DNA from: Treponema sp.
GTDB lineage: Bacteria; Spirochaetota; Spirochaetia; Treponematales; Treponemataceae
DNA: 5,950 bases
Assembly: GCA_016282455.1 (NCBI GenBank)
Contig: JAEEKM010000055.1
Span: forward strand, 1 to 5,950
Reading direction: 5' to 3'
Shown one piece after another: positions 1-5,355 of the stretch; position 1 is the first letter of the stretch, and each line of letters begins with the position of its first letter. The notes under the pieces were generated by a model. The model was not told the origin of the DNA and did no database searches. It saw only the letters and a list, made by a program, of their open reading frames with translations. The translations under genes were made by a program, and so were the position numbers.

Positions 1-1351
1 GGCAATGAGCATCGCAAAAATGGGAAGCGGCTGTACTCTTCTTGGTTACTACATGTATCACGGCGGAACAAACCCGGAAGGTAAACTTTCAACACTGGAA
101 GAAAGCAAGGCAACAGGTTCCTTAAATGATCTTCTTGTTAAAAACTACGACTTCCGTGCACCTCTTGGAGAATACGGACACGCAAACGAAACCTACAAAC
201 GCTTACGACGTCTTGCAATGTTCCTTCATGACTACGGTGAGGAACTGTGTGAAATGGACACTTACATTCCGGAAGAAAATCCCCTTCACCCGGAAAACTT
301 TACTGACTTAAGACATTCCTGGAGGTTTAACGCCAAAACAGGAAAGGGTTATCTTTTTGTAAACAATTATCAGAGACACCATAAAATGGAAAACCACCCC
401 TGTGCAATTGTAAATATTCCGGAAGCACTGTCTGGAATAAAAAAAGAAGGTAAATGTCCACAAAGCGGCATGGCAGGTGTTCCGTCTGATTTTAATGCAG
501 AAGACAAAGTGTGCGTTAACGTTGCGGACGGAGATTCCTTCTTTATTGCAGTGAACCGGGGAATGCCAACCCGAAGCGACATTGTTCCGCTGTGTAAGCT
601 TGCAGAACTTGACGTCTACTACTACAGGGAAACTCCCGCAGACTTATGTGACAGAAATGATTCCAACAGTGTAATCGAACGCCAGTTTCCAATTGAAACC
701 ATAAACGGAAGAAAGGCAATTATCCTTACAGAAAAAGAATCTCTCAATGCCTACAAAAAAACATTTGATGACAGGGACACACTTTACATAACAAACAGTG
801 ATGAAAGCTGCGACCTTGTTTACTCTGTGGTTAATGAAAATGACCAGGAAGCGGTAGTGGCTGAAATACACGATGAATCCAAAACCGTTACCCAATATAT
901 TGGGGCAAATGTTCTGAATCTTAACAGAGTTTCAGTTCTGCCTCCACTATATTCAACAGACATTACTCTTCCCAAACCTCCCCAGGCAAACATAAGTGAA
1001 CTTTATGGAGAGAAAAAGAAAGCCTGGAAAATAAACGTGGCCCCCATTCCACAGGAAGCGGATGATGTTGTAATGAAGATTTATTACCTGGGAAGTACAG
1101 CCCGCCTTTACATAGACGGAGTGCTTGTAGATGACCACCTCTTTATGGGAAAGGACATTCCCTGGGAAGTAGGTCTTAAGCGCTTTGGAAGGGGAGCAAA
1201 AACATTCACGGTAGAAATTGACCCGCTGTCAAAAGATGAAGACCTGTATCTGGAAGAAAACAAGAATGAGCTCTTCTATGAAACCGGAACAAGTACCATC
1301 TGCTCTTTGACAAAAGTAGGGTTCGACGTATATGCAGTGAAACTTGTGTAG
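1..1351 (+). CDS. Beta-galactosidase, glycoside hydrolase family 35, C-terminal part (5' truncated)
   Basis: The frame is open to the left edge (in phase from position 2) and ends in TAG at 1349-1351, so the ATG at position 5 is internal, not the start. GH35 enzymes release terminal beta-galactose from oligosaccharides. Residues are counted from the ATG at position 5. MYHGGTN at 17-23 followed by NYDFRAPLGEYG at 47-58 is the GH35 signature at the end of the TIM barrel. The acid/base and nucleophile glutamates normally precede it and are off-window. The remaining ~380 residues fit the beta-sandwich accessory domains; the stretch ARLYIDGVLVDDH near residue 366-378 and the following WEVGLKRFG are typical of the C-terminal jelly-roll domain. 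About 448 residues are visible. Whether the protein has a signal peptide cannot be seen. No clear U-rich terminator follows; the downstream gap is filled with inverted repeats. Family assignment is strong; the natural substrate is not determinable here. Confidence 0.9.
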   Translation, partial: AMSIAKMGSGCTLLGYYMYHGGTNPEGKLSTLEESKATGSLNDLLVKNYDFRAPLGEYGHANETYKRLRRLAMFLHDYGEELCEMDTYIPEENPLHPENFTDLRHSWRFNAKTGKGYLFVNNYQRHHKMENHPCAIVNIPEALSGIKKEGKCPQSGMAGVPSDFNAEDKVCVNVADGDSFFIAVNRGMPTRSDIVPLCKLAELDVYYYRETPADLCDRNDSNSVIERQFPIETINGRKAIILTEKESLNAYKKTFDDRDTLYITNSDESCDLVYSVVNENDQEAVVAEIHDESKTVTQYIGANVLNLNRVSVLPPLYSTDITLPKPPQANISELYGEKKKAWKINVAPIPQEADDVVMKIYYLGSTARLYIDGVLVDDHLFMGKDIPWEVGLKRFGRGAKTFTVEIDPLSKDEDLYLEENKNELFYETGTSTICSLTKVGFDVYAVKLV

Positions 1352-1361
1352 TCACATCGAG

Positions 1362-1386
1362 CGGAGTCTTAGATTTCTTCACTCCG
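1362..1386. repeat. Short hairpin just after the GH35 stop codon
   Basis: CGGAGT at 1362-1367 pairs perfectly with ACTCCG at 1381-1386 around a 13-nt loop, beginning 11 nt after the GH35 stop. A T-rich tail is missing (the following bases are TTAGGCTACTG). It may be a decayed copy of a dispersed repeat or a weak 3'-end stabilising structure. The stem is short enough that chance cannot be excluded. Confidence 0.4.
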
Positions 1387-1417
1387 TTAGGCTACTGTCA
1401 AAATCAAAATAAACACT

Positions 1418-1472
1418 AAAGATGGTGGTTAGCGTTCCGCAGCTCCGCACGAGAACCTCAACCACCGTCTTT
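1418..1472. repeat. Long imperfect palindrome (hairpin repeat, possible bidirectional terminator)
   Basis: AAAGATGGTGGTT (1418-1430) pairs with AACCACCGTCTTT (1460-1472), with one non-Watson-Crick position (A1422 opposite G1467). After a 3x3 internal loop, GTTC (1434-1437) pairs with GAAC (1453-1456), leaving a GC-rich 15-nt apex. Each arm ends in an A/T run (AAA...TTT), giving a short TCTTT tail on the plus strand and ATCTTTAG on the minus strand. It could therefore act as a weak bidirectional terminator for the two convergent genes. On the minus strand the arm begins GGTGGTTGAGG, which relates it to the two smaller hairpins in the neighbouring 119-bp unit. Confidence 0.65.
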
Positions 1473-1519
1473 AACATTTATTAAATCCGCGGGGGCTGTC
1501 CAATAAGATAATTGTCTAC

Positions 1520-1544
1520 GGTCATTGAGGCTCTCGAAATGACC
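1520..1544 (+). repeat. 25-nt hairpin repeat, 7-bp stem (copy A)
   Basis: GGTCATT (1520-1526) pairs perfectly with AATGACC (1538-1544) around the 11-nt loop GAGGCTCTCGA. The loop can close further: a tandem G.A/A.G mismatch is followed by a G-C pair. The design matches the hairpin at 1560-1584 read on the opposite strand, so the two are copies of one palindromic repeat family. Confidence 0.65.
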
Positions 1545-1559
1545 ATGTACACAAAACAT

Positions 1560-1584
1560 GGTGGTTTCGACAGGCTCAACCACC
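1560..1584 (-). repeat. 25-nt hairpin repeat, 7-bp stem (copy B, inverted)
   Basis: GGTGGTT (1560-1566) pairs perfectly with AACCACC (1578-1584). Read on the minus strand the loop is GAGCCTGTCGA, differing from copy A at only two of 11 positions. Two stem pairs also differ between the copies, and both changes are matched on the other arm, so pairing is kept. The core TTGAGCCTGTCGAA is, from memory, a common intergenic palindrome core in several bacterial groups; I cannot check that here. Confidence 0.7.
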
Positions 1585-1617
1585 GAAACTTGTATTTTTA
1601 AGACAGCCCCGTTGAGC

Positions 1618-1648
1618 ATGTAAGAAAGTGCTTCGCACTTTCTTACAT
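1618..1648. terminator. Strong 14-bp hairpin over the dehydrogenase stop codon (possible terminator without T-tract)
   Basis: Positions 1618-1631 pair perfectly with 1635-1648 around a 3-nt loop (TTC on the plus strand). The stop codon of the minus-strand dehydrogenase gene (1643-1645) lies inside the right arm. Neither strand has a run of T immediately after the stem, so it does not meet the usual intrinsic terminator definition. Its place at the 3' end of a gene and its stability favour a role in transcript ending or protecting the mRNA 3' end. It could equally be another repeat unit inserted at the gene end. Confidence 0.55.
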
Positions 1649-2416
1649 ACTCGTATATCCACCATCCACCGGAAGAATCACTCCAGTTACATAAGAAGAA
1701 GCCGGAGCGGCAAGGAAGACTGCGGCAGAATCCAGTTCACCTTCATTACCGTAGCGGGAAAGCGGAATCATAGTCTGGGCATTTGACTGGAAGAAGTCAG
1801 AATCCAGAGTTTCCTTTGTAAGAGGTGTATAAAAATAACCGGGACAAATTGCATTCACAGTAATGTTGTACTTACCCCACTCTGCAGCAAGACCACGGGT
1901 CATGTTCACCACCCCACCCTTTGCGGCATGGTAAGGAGAACAGGGAGCAACCTTGTTACCAACAAGACCATACATAGAGGCAATGTTAATGATGCGTCCG
2001 TATTTTGCAGGAATCATAGCCTGTTTTGCAACTGCCCGTGCCATGCGGAAACTGCCAAACATATCAATGTTCAGTTCATTATAGAACTGCTCGTCAGTAA
2101 TATCTTCTGCAGGAGCAACTGCACCGGTACCGGCATTATTCACCAGAATGTCAATGCGGCCAAACTTTTTAAGAACAGCAGCAACTGCCTCGTTCACCTG
2201 GTCAGTATTGGTGATATCGCATTTTACGGCCATAGTTTCCACACCGTAATTTTTTTTAATATCAGAGGCAACTTCATCAATCAGCTGCTGACGGCGTGCA
2301 ACTGCTACAATCTTTGCTCCATAAGAAGCAAGAGCCTTTGCCATCTGAACTCCAAGTCCTGTGGAGCATCCTGTTACAAGGGCAACCTGCCCCGTTAAAT
2401 CAAAAAGTTTTCTCAT
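1643..2416 (-). CDS. Short-chain dehydrogenase/reductase, gluconate 5-dehydrogenase-like
   Basis: A complete 257-residue classical SDR, a cytosolic NAD(P)-dependent oxidoreductase. Visible motifs are the Rossmann TGCSTGLG at 15-22, D67 in CDIT (adenine contact), NNAG at 93-96, catalytic N116, S147, and Y162-x3-K166, then PGYFYTP at 192-198 for the nicotinamide side. The complete catalytic tetrad implies an active enzyme. ARR at 40-42, where NAD-specific enzymes usually carry an acidic residue, suggests NADP(H) preference; this is inference. The opening FDLTGQVALVTG and overall length fit the gluconate 5-dehydrogenase/KduD-like group acting on sugar acids, but SDR substrate calls by similarity are unreliable. 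The ATG start is supported by AAGGAG six bases upstream. It is a single gene, divergent from the two-component operon and convergent with GH35. Its stop codon lies inside a hairpin. Confidence 0.93.
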   Translation of the reverse strand: MRKLFDLTGQVALVTGCSTGLGVQMAKALASYGAKIVAVARRQQLIDEVASDIKKNYGVETMAVKCDITNTDQVNEAVAAVLKKFGRIDILVNNAGTGAVAPAEDITDEQFYNELNIDMFGSFRMARAVAKQAMIPAKYGRIINIASMYGLVGNKVAPCSPYHAAKGGVVNMTRGLAAEWGKYNITVNAICPGYFYTPLTKETLDSDFFQSNAQTMIPLSRYGNEGELDSAAVFLAAPASSYVTGVILPVDGGYTSM

Positions 2417-2422
2417 ATAAAA

Positions 2423-2428
2423 CTCCTT
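2423..2428 (-). promoter_or_regulatory. Ribosome binding site of the dehydrogenase gene
   Basis: AAGGAG on the minus strand, six bases before the ATG at 2416-2414. It is a near-complete Shine-Dalgarno match and fixes the start. It contrasts with the divergent response-regulator gene, which has no such site. Confidence 0.85.
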
Positions 2429-2449
2429 AAATATCTCTTTTCATTAAAT

Positions 2450-2478
2450 AGCATACAATTTATTTTTAATAAGGTCAA
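2450..2478 (-). promoter_or_regulatory. Sigma70-type promoter of the dehydrogenase gene
   Basis: On the minus strand, TTGACC (2478-2473, five of six consensus bases) and TATGCT (2455-2450, four of six, including the conserved outer T, A and T) are separated by exactly 17 bp. Transcription would start near 2443, giving a leader of about 27 nt that contains the AAGGAG site. The position and spacing are what a real promoter would show. It is unconfirmed by any transcript data. Confidence 0.6.
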
Positions 2479-2494
2479 TATTATTTTTTAAGAT
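2460..2494 (+). promoter_or_regulatory. Possible OmpR-type operator: TTATTTTT direct repeats two helical turns apart
   Basis: TTATTTTTAATAAG (2460-2473) and TTATTTTTTAAGAT (2481-2494) are imperfect direct repeats starting 21 bp apart, so they face the same side of the helix. The first overlaps the spacer of the dehydrogenase promoter; the second sits in the -35 area of the response-regulator promoter. OmpR/PhoB-family regulators typically bind tandem direct repeats. The whole region is very AT-rich, so T-tracts may recur by chance. Autoregulation, or control of the dehydrogenase, is a hypothesis only. Confidence 0.25.
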
Positions 2495-2518
2495 TTATTA
2501 AACCTTTCGTGTTATAAT
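2488..2518 (+). promoter_or_regulatory. Promoter of the two-component operon, perfect -10 close to the start codon
   Basis: TATAAT at 2513-2518 is a perfect -10 hexamer. The best -35 candidate, TTAAGA at 2488-2493, matches four of six bases with a long 19-bp spacer, so it is weak and may need an activator. The first base seven nucleotides after the -10 is the A of the ATG at 2525, so the transcript may have no leader. Confidence 0.5.
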
Positions 2519-2524
2519 AGAGTT

Positions 2525-3202
2525 ATGAGAATTTTAATCGTAGAAGATGAAGAACGGCTTTCACAGGCACTGGTAGAGATTTTCAAGCGTAACCGTTACA
2601 GCGTAGATGCAGTCTACACCGGAACAGATGGACTGAACTATGCAAGCAGTAACATTTACGATGCAATCGTTCTGGACATTATGCTTCCGGGCATGGACGG
2701 ACTTACAGTTCTAAAGCATCTGCGTGAAGAAAAAAATCAGGTACCCGTCATACTTCTTACCGCAAAAGATGAAATTGATGACAAAGTAAAAGGCCTGGAC
2801 TGCGGAGCGGATGACTACCTTACAAAACCCTACAGCACAGAAGAACTTCTTGCAAGAGTACGAGCCCTCACAAGGCGCAGGGGCGAAATTCAGGACACTA
2901 CCCTTACTAGAGGTGACTTAAGCCTTAACAAGAGCAGCTGTATGCTCATCTCCGAAAAAGGTGAAGAAATAAAACTTTCATTAAAAGAGTTTCAGATACT
3001 TGAACTTCTATTTGAAAACCCCGGCCAGATTATCAGCAAGGAAAGACTTCTTGAAAAAATCTGGGGCGGAGATTCTGAAGCGGAATTCAACAATGTGGAA
3101 GTTTACATTTCTTTCATCAGAAAAAAAATCAAGCAGCTCAAAACCAGAACCAAAATTGATACAACAAGAGGTTTGGGCTACTCACTGATAGAAGGAAAAT
3201 AA
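2525..3202 (+). CDS. OmpR/PhoB-family response regulator (receiver plus winged helix)
   Basis: A complete 225-residue DNA-binding response regulator, probably phosphorylated by the kinase encoded directly downstream. The receiver domain (about 1-117) has the acidic pocket D8/E9, phosphoacceptor D51 in LDIMLPGMDG, switch residues T79 and Y98, and K101 in TKPY. A short linker leads to the C-terminal winged helix (about 127-222); NNVEVYISFIRKKI is the recognition-helix region and TTRGLGYSL the wing. Every phosphotransfer residue is present. The start ATG fits the conserved opening MRILIVEDEE. There is no Shine-Dalgarno sequence before it, and a perfect -10 lies only seven bases upstream, which suggests a leaderless mRNA. 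The stop TAA abuts the kinase ATG. Its stimulus and targets are unknown; the divergent dehydrogenase is the nearest candidate target besides its own operon. Confidence 0.96.
   Translation: MRILIVEDEERLSQALVEIFKRNRYSVDAVYTGTDGLNYASSNIYDAIVLDIMLPGMDGLTVLKHLREEKNQVPVILLTAKDEIDDKVKGLDCGADDYLTKPYSTEELLARVRALTRRRGEIQDTTLTRGDLSLNKSSCMLISEKGEEIKLSLKEFQILELLFENPGQIISKERLLEKIWGGDSEAEFNNVEVYISFIRKKIKQLKTRTKIDTTRGLGYSLIEGK
3191..3196 (+). promoter_or_regulatory. Ribosome binding site of the histidine kinase gene
   Basis: GAAGGA lies six bases before the kinase ATG at 3203 and is itself within the last codons of the response regulator. With no gap between the TAA and the ATG, the two genes are probably translationally coupled. 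Confidence 0.7.
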
Positions 3203-4582
3203 ATGGAAAAAGATTTATTTGCAACACTCAAAACAAAGCTTACCCTTAGCATAGTGAGTGTGCTGGCAATTTTTCTTGTTCTACTTCTGCTGGTATTAAA
3301 CCTTACACTTATCTCCACAAACCAAAGGCGGGCAAAGGCAACCCTGAATTTTCTCTGCAACAATGAAGGTGAGAAAAAAAGAAATAATGAACCGCCTCAT
3401 CCGGAGCAGATGGATTTTATGCCCCCTCACTTTAATGAACCTCCCTTAGAAAAACCAGAGTATAAAATCGGCGGAGACCAGATGCCTCCTGAGTTTAGGG
3501 AACACATAAAACCGGAAATGAATCTTCTTTCAAGAATAATGCCGCTCAGGCTTGAAGGAAGAGGCCTGCAGGATTTTGCAGCAGTTCAGTTTGATGAATG
3601 CGGTAAAAACGCAGTAATAAAAACTCCTTTCGTAAGAACAAACCTTACGGACGAAGAAACGCTGAGTCTTGCAGAAGAACTTTATGAAAAAGGCATTAAG
3701 ACAAAGGTAAACTACAAATTCTTTGCCGCAAAACTCGAAGCAAGAGATTACGGGTATCTTCTCATAATGATTGACCGTGCAAATGAAATAATGCTTGAGC
3801 GGCGGCTTGCAATAATCACGAGTGTTATTTTTCTTTTAAGCATTGGTGTTGCCTTTGCAATCGCAGGTGTTTTCTCCAGCTGGGCAGTGCGTCCTGTAAA
3901 ACTCGCCTTTGAAAATCAGAAACGTTTTATTGCAGATGCAAGTCACGAACTAAAAACTCCAATCGCAGTAATCAGTGCAAACATTGATGTTCTCTCGCAG
4001 GAAATCCCGGAAAACAAATGGCTCAACTTTATAAAAACAGAAAATCTCCGTATGGGAAAACTTGTGCAGGATTTACTTTATCTTGCAAAAAATGATGCAG
4101 GAAAAATCACTCTGGAAAAACTCCCCTTTGACCTTAGGGAAACAGTGGAAGGAGCAGTCTTACCTTTTGAAAATTTATGTAGGGAACAAAATAAAAAACT
4201 TTCCGTAAACACAGGAAAAGATGTAGTTCCGGTTAATGGGGATGAAAATAAAATCCGTCAGCTGGTAATTATTCTTGTTGACAATGCAATAAAAAATTCT
4301 TCAGAAGGAGATGCCGTCACAGTTACAGCGGGTAAATCTTCTTCTTCGGCTTTTGTTAAAGTGCACAACACAGGCCCCGGCATTTCACAAAAAGACATGG
4401 AAAAAATATTTGACAGATTTTACAGGGCAGACACTTCTCGTGCAAGAGAAACCGGCGGTTACGGACTTGGACTTGCCATTGCAAAAAGCATTGCCTCTTC
4501 GCATAACGGAAAAATTTCTGTAGAAAGCAAAGAAGGTGAATACGCAGAGTTTACGCTTACACTGCCGCTTCTTTCTATGTAG
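3203..4582 (+). CDS. Membrane sensor histidine kinase of the two-component system, HAMP-less
   Basis: A complete 459-residue kinase that should autophosphorylate and pass phosphate to the adjacent regulator. Order: a short cytoplasmic start, TM1 at about 15-37, an extracytoplasmic sensor region at 38-200, TM2 at about 203-224, a linker, a HisKA domain with H248 in DASHELKTP, and a HATPase_c domain with N-box VDNAIKNS (359-366), G1 NTGPGI (389-394), F-box IFDRFYRAD (402-410) and G2 GGYGLGLAIAKS (418-429). Only about 22 residues separate TM2 from the H-box, so no full HAMP domain fits. The first residue of the G1 box is Asn instead of the usual Asp. The sensor region carries a Pro/Met/His-rich tract at 61-107 (MPPHF, MPPEF, HIKPEM), which could bind a metal ion or be a flexible spacer. 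The gene starts on the base after the regulator's stop and overlaps the convergent YaiI-like gene by 8 bp at its end. Confidence 0.95.
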   Translation: MEKDLFATLKTKLTLSIVSVLAIFLVLLLLVLNLTLISTNQRRAKATLNFLCNNEGEKKRNNEPPHPEQMDFMPPHFNEPPLEKPEYKIGGDQMPPEFREHIKPEMNLLSRIMPLRLEGRGLQDFAAVQFDECGKNAVIKTPFVRTNLTDEETLSLAEELYEKGIKTKVNYKFFAAKLEARDYGYLLIMIDRANEIMLERRLAIITSVIFLLSIGVAFAIAGVFSSWAVRPVKLAFENQKRFIADASHELKTPIAVISANIDVLSQEIPENKWLNFIKTENLRMGKLVQDLLYLAKNDAGKITLEKLPFDLRETVEGAVLPFENLCREQNKKLSVNTGKDVVPVNGDENKIRQLVIILVDNAIKNSSEGDAVTVTAGKSSSSAFVKVHNTGPGISQKDMEKIFDRFYRADTSRARETGGYGLGLAIAKSIASSHNGKISVESKEGEYAEFTLTLPLLSM

Positions 4583-5042
4583 TAGGTGAAATTTTGTAAG
4601 AGTAAAAAACTTTATCTAATGCGGCGGCAAAGGCATGTTTTTCTTTATTTCCAAAACCGCCGATTTTTCCACCGGTTGCAACTCCAAGACTGTGCATCTG
4701 CAGGCTGAGTTCACGTTCTGCAAGCAGGTCACGAATGTTGTCTCTTGTAAAGATTATTCCCCTGTCGCTTAGTGCACATACGTTTTTTTGAACAAGACGT
4801 TCTGCAAAGGGAATGTCGCGCGTTACAACAAGGTCTCCGGTAACTGAATGTTCAACGATGTAATTGTCAGCGGCATTTTCACTTACAGGGAGAACAATCA
4901 TTTCAAAAAGTTCTGACTCAAAATCAAAGGGAATATTTCTGTTTGCAACAAACTTTACGGGAAGGGAAAGTCTTTGTGAAGCGTTAAGAATAATTGTTCT
5001 TGCTCCGGCGGGACAGGAATCTGCATCAACCCAAATTGTCAT
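4575..5042 (-). CDS. yaiI: YaiI/YqxD family protein (UPF0178, DUF188)
   Basis: A conserved bacterial protein of unknown biochemical function, placed by fold in the PIN-like nuclease clan. From the ATG at 5042 it has 155 residues, close to the usual ~150. The opening MTIWVDADSCPA is the family's conserved start, with acidic residues D6 and D8. VVTRDIPFAERL and the later GVATGGKIGGF and AFAAALDKVF stretches match the other conserved blocks. A longer form from a TTG at 5069 adds nine residues ahead of the conserved start and has no good ribosome site, so ATG 5042 is preferred; it has only a weak CAGG nine bases upstream. The gene overlaps the end of zapA by 17 bp, suggesting translational coupling. 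It ends in TAG with an 8-bp overlap on the convergent kinase gene. Nuclease activity is an inference from the fold, not shown. Confidence 0.88.
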   Translation of the reverse strand: MTIWVDADSCPAGARTIILNASQRLSLPVKFVANRNIPFDFESELFEMIVLPVSENAADNYIVEHSVTGDLVVTRDIPFAERLVQKNVCALSDRGIIFTRDNIRDLLAERELSLQMHSLGVATGGKIGGFGNKEKHAFAAALDKVFYSYKISPTT

Positions 5043-5343
5043 CAACAAGTGCCTGATCGATTTTTTCAATCATGTCCAGGGTGAGTTTCTCTGCCTCTTC
5101 GTTTTCACCAGAATTAAGGGTATTGGCATAAGAAAGGGTTTTCTGTTTTTCTTTTAAAAGTTCATCTACAAGAGTGATTCCGGAAAGAATGCTTATTTGC
5201 ACAGGGTCACGCAAATTACCGGCTCTCTGAATTTCTTCTGCAATTTCGCGATAGTAGGTAAGAAGTTTTTCAAGATAGGCTTCGTCTTCATTTGCCTGGA
5301 TTGCAAAAGATGCACCAAATAAATTTACCTGAAGCTTTCCCAT
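5026..5343 (-). CDS. zapA: Cell division protein ZapA
   Basis: A complete 105-residue small cytoplasmic protein. ZapA binds FtsZ and bundles its protofilaments at the division site. The N-terminal part (1-50) begins with the beta-strand stretch LQVNLFGASFAIQANEDEAYL, split by the family's conserved small turn at FGA. It is followed by the conserved segment DPVQISILSGITLVDELLKEK (about 47-67) and a long acidic coiled-coil helix to the C-terminus, which in the family mediates dimer and tetramer assembly. The start ATG at 5343 is preceded by GGTGGG, three bases upstream, which is a modest ribosome site. It lies 12 bp after the ZapB-like gene and overlaps the YaiI-like gene, so all three are likely one transcript. 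Family assignment rests on this pattern; sequence conservation in ZapA is generally low. Confidence 0.85.
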   Translation of the reverse strand: MGKLQVNLFGASFAIQANEDEAYLEKLLTYYREIAEEIQRAGNLRDPVQISILSGITLVDELLKEKQKTLSYANTLNSGENEEAEKLTLDMIEKIDQALVDDNLG

Positions 5344-5355
5344 GTGCCCACCAAT

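Larger units (their letters stand above)
1492..1610. mobile_element. Candidate MITE-like element with 9-bp terminal inverted repeats
   Basis: GGGGCTGTC (1492-1500) and its exact reverse complement GACAGCCCC (1602-1610) bound a 119-bp non-coding unit. Just inside the ends the two sides stay loosely similar (CAATAA against TTAAAA read inward). Small size, no ORF, terminal inverted repeats and internal palindromes fit a miniature inverted-repeat element moved in trans by a transposase. Against this, I see no clear target-site duplication: the flanks TCCGCG and GTTGAG do not match. A simple long-range stem or a decayed insertion is an alternative. The parent transposon family is not identified. 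Confidence 0.5.
1352..1642. other. Gene-free, inverted-repeat-rich gap between two convergent genes
   Basis: This 291-bp stretch separates the ends of the GH35 gene (+) and the dehydrogenase gene (-). I see no plausible coding frame. It is almost fully occupied by palindromes: a short one at 1362-1386, a long imperfect one at 1418-1472, a 119-bp unit with terminal inverted repeats at 1492-1610 that holds two further hairpins, and a 14-bp hairpin at 1618-1648. Intergenic gaps between convergent genes commonly accumulate such elements because no promoter is disrupted. None of the hairpins is followed by a clean run of T on either strand, so classical intrinsic termination is not obvious, though the structures could still slow or stop transcription from both sides. 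Confidence 0.85.

Noticed and set aside
5..7. ATG at the left edge as the start of the GH35 gene
   Set aside because: The frame stays open to the window edge and the first residues already belong to the end of the GH35 catalytic barrel, so the true start is upstream.
1352..1642. CRISPR array or small structured RNA gene in the repeat-rich gap
   Set aside because: Repeats are inverted, differ in length and are not evenly spaced with unique spacers; no promoter is seen, so neither an array nor an RNA gene is supported.
1928..2398. 156-codon plus-strand open frame
   Set aside because: It is antisense to the conserved dehydrogenase, has no ribosome site, and its translation is Cys/Asn-rich with no family features; it is a shadow frame.
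5067..5069. TTG as the start of the YaiI-like gene
   Set aside because: It adds nine residues ahead of the conserved MTIWVDAD opening and lacks a ribosome site; ATG at 5042 gives the usual family length.
4864..5157. 97-codon plus-strand open frame across the yaiI-like/zapA junction
   Set aside because: It lies opposite two conserved genes, has no promoter or ribosome site, and its translation is unlike any family.
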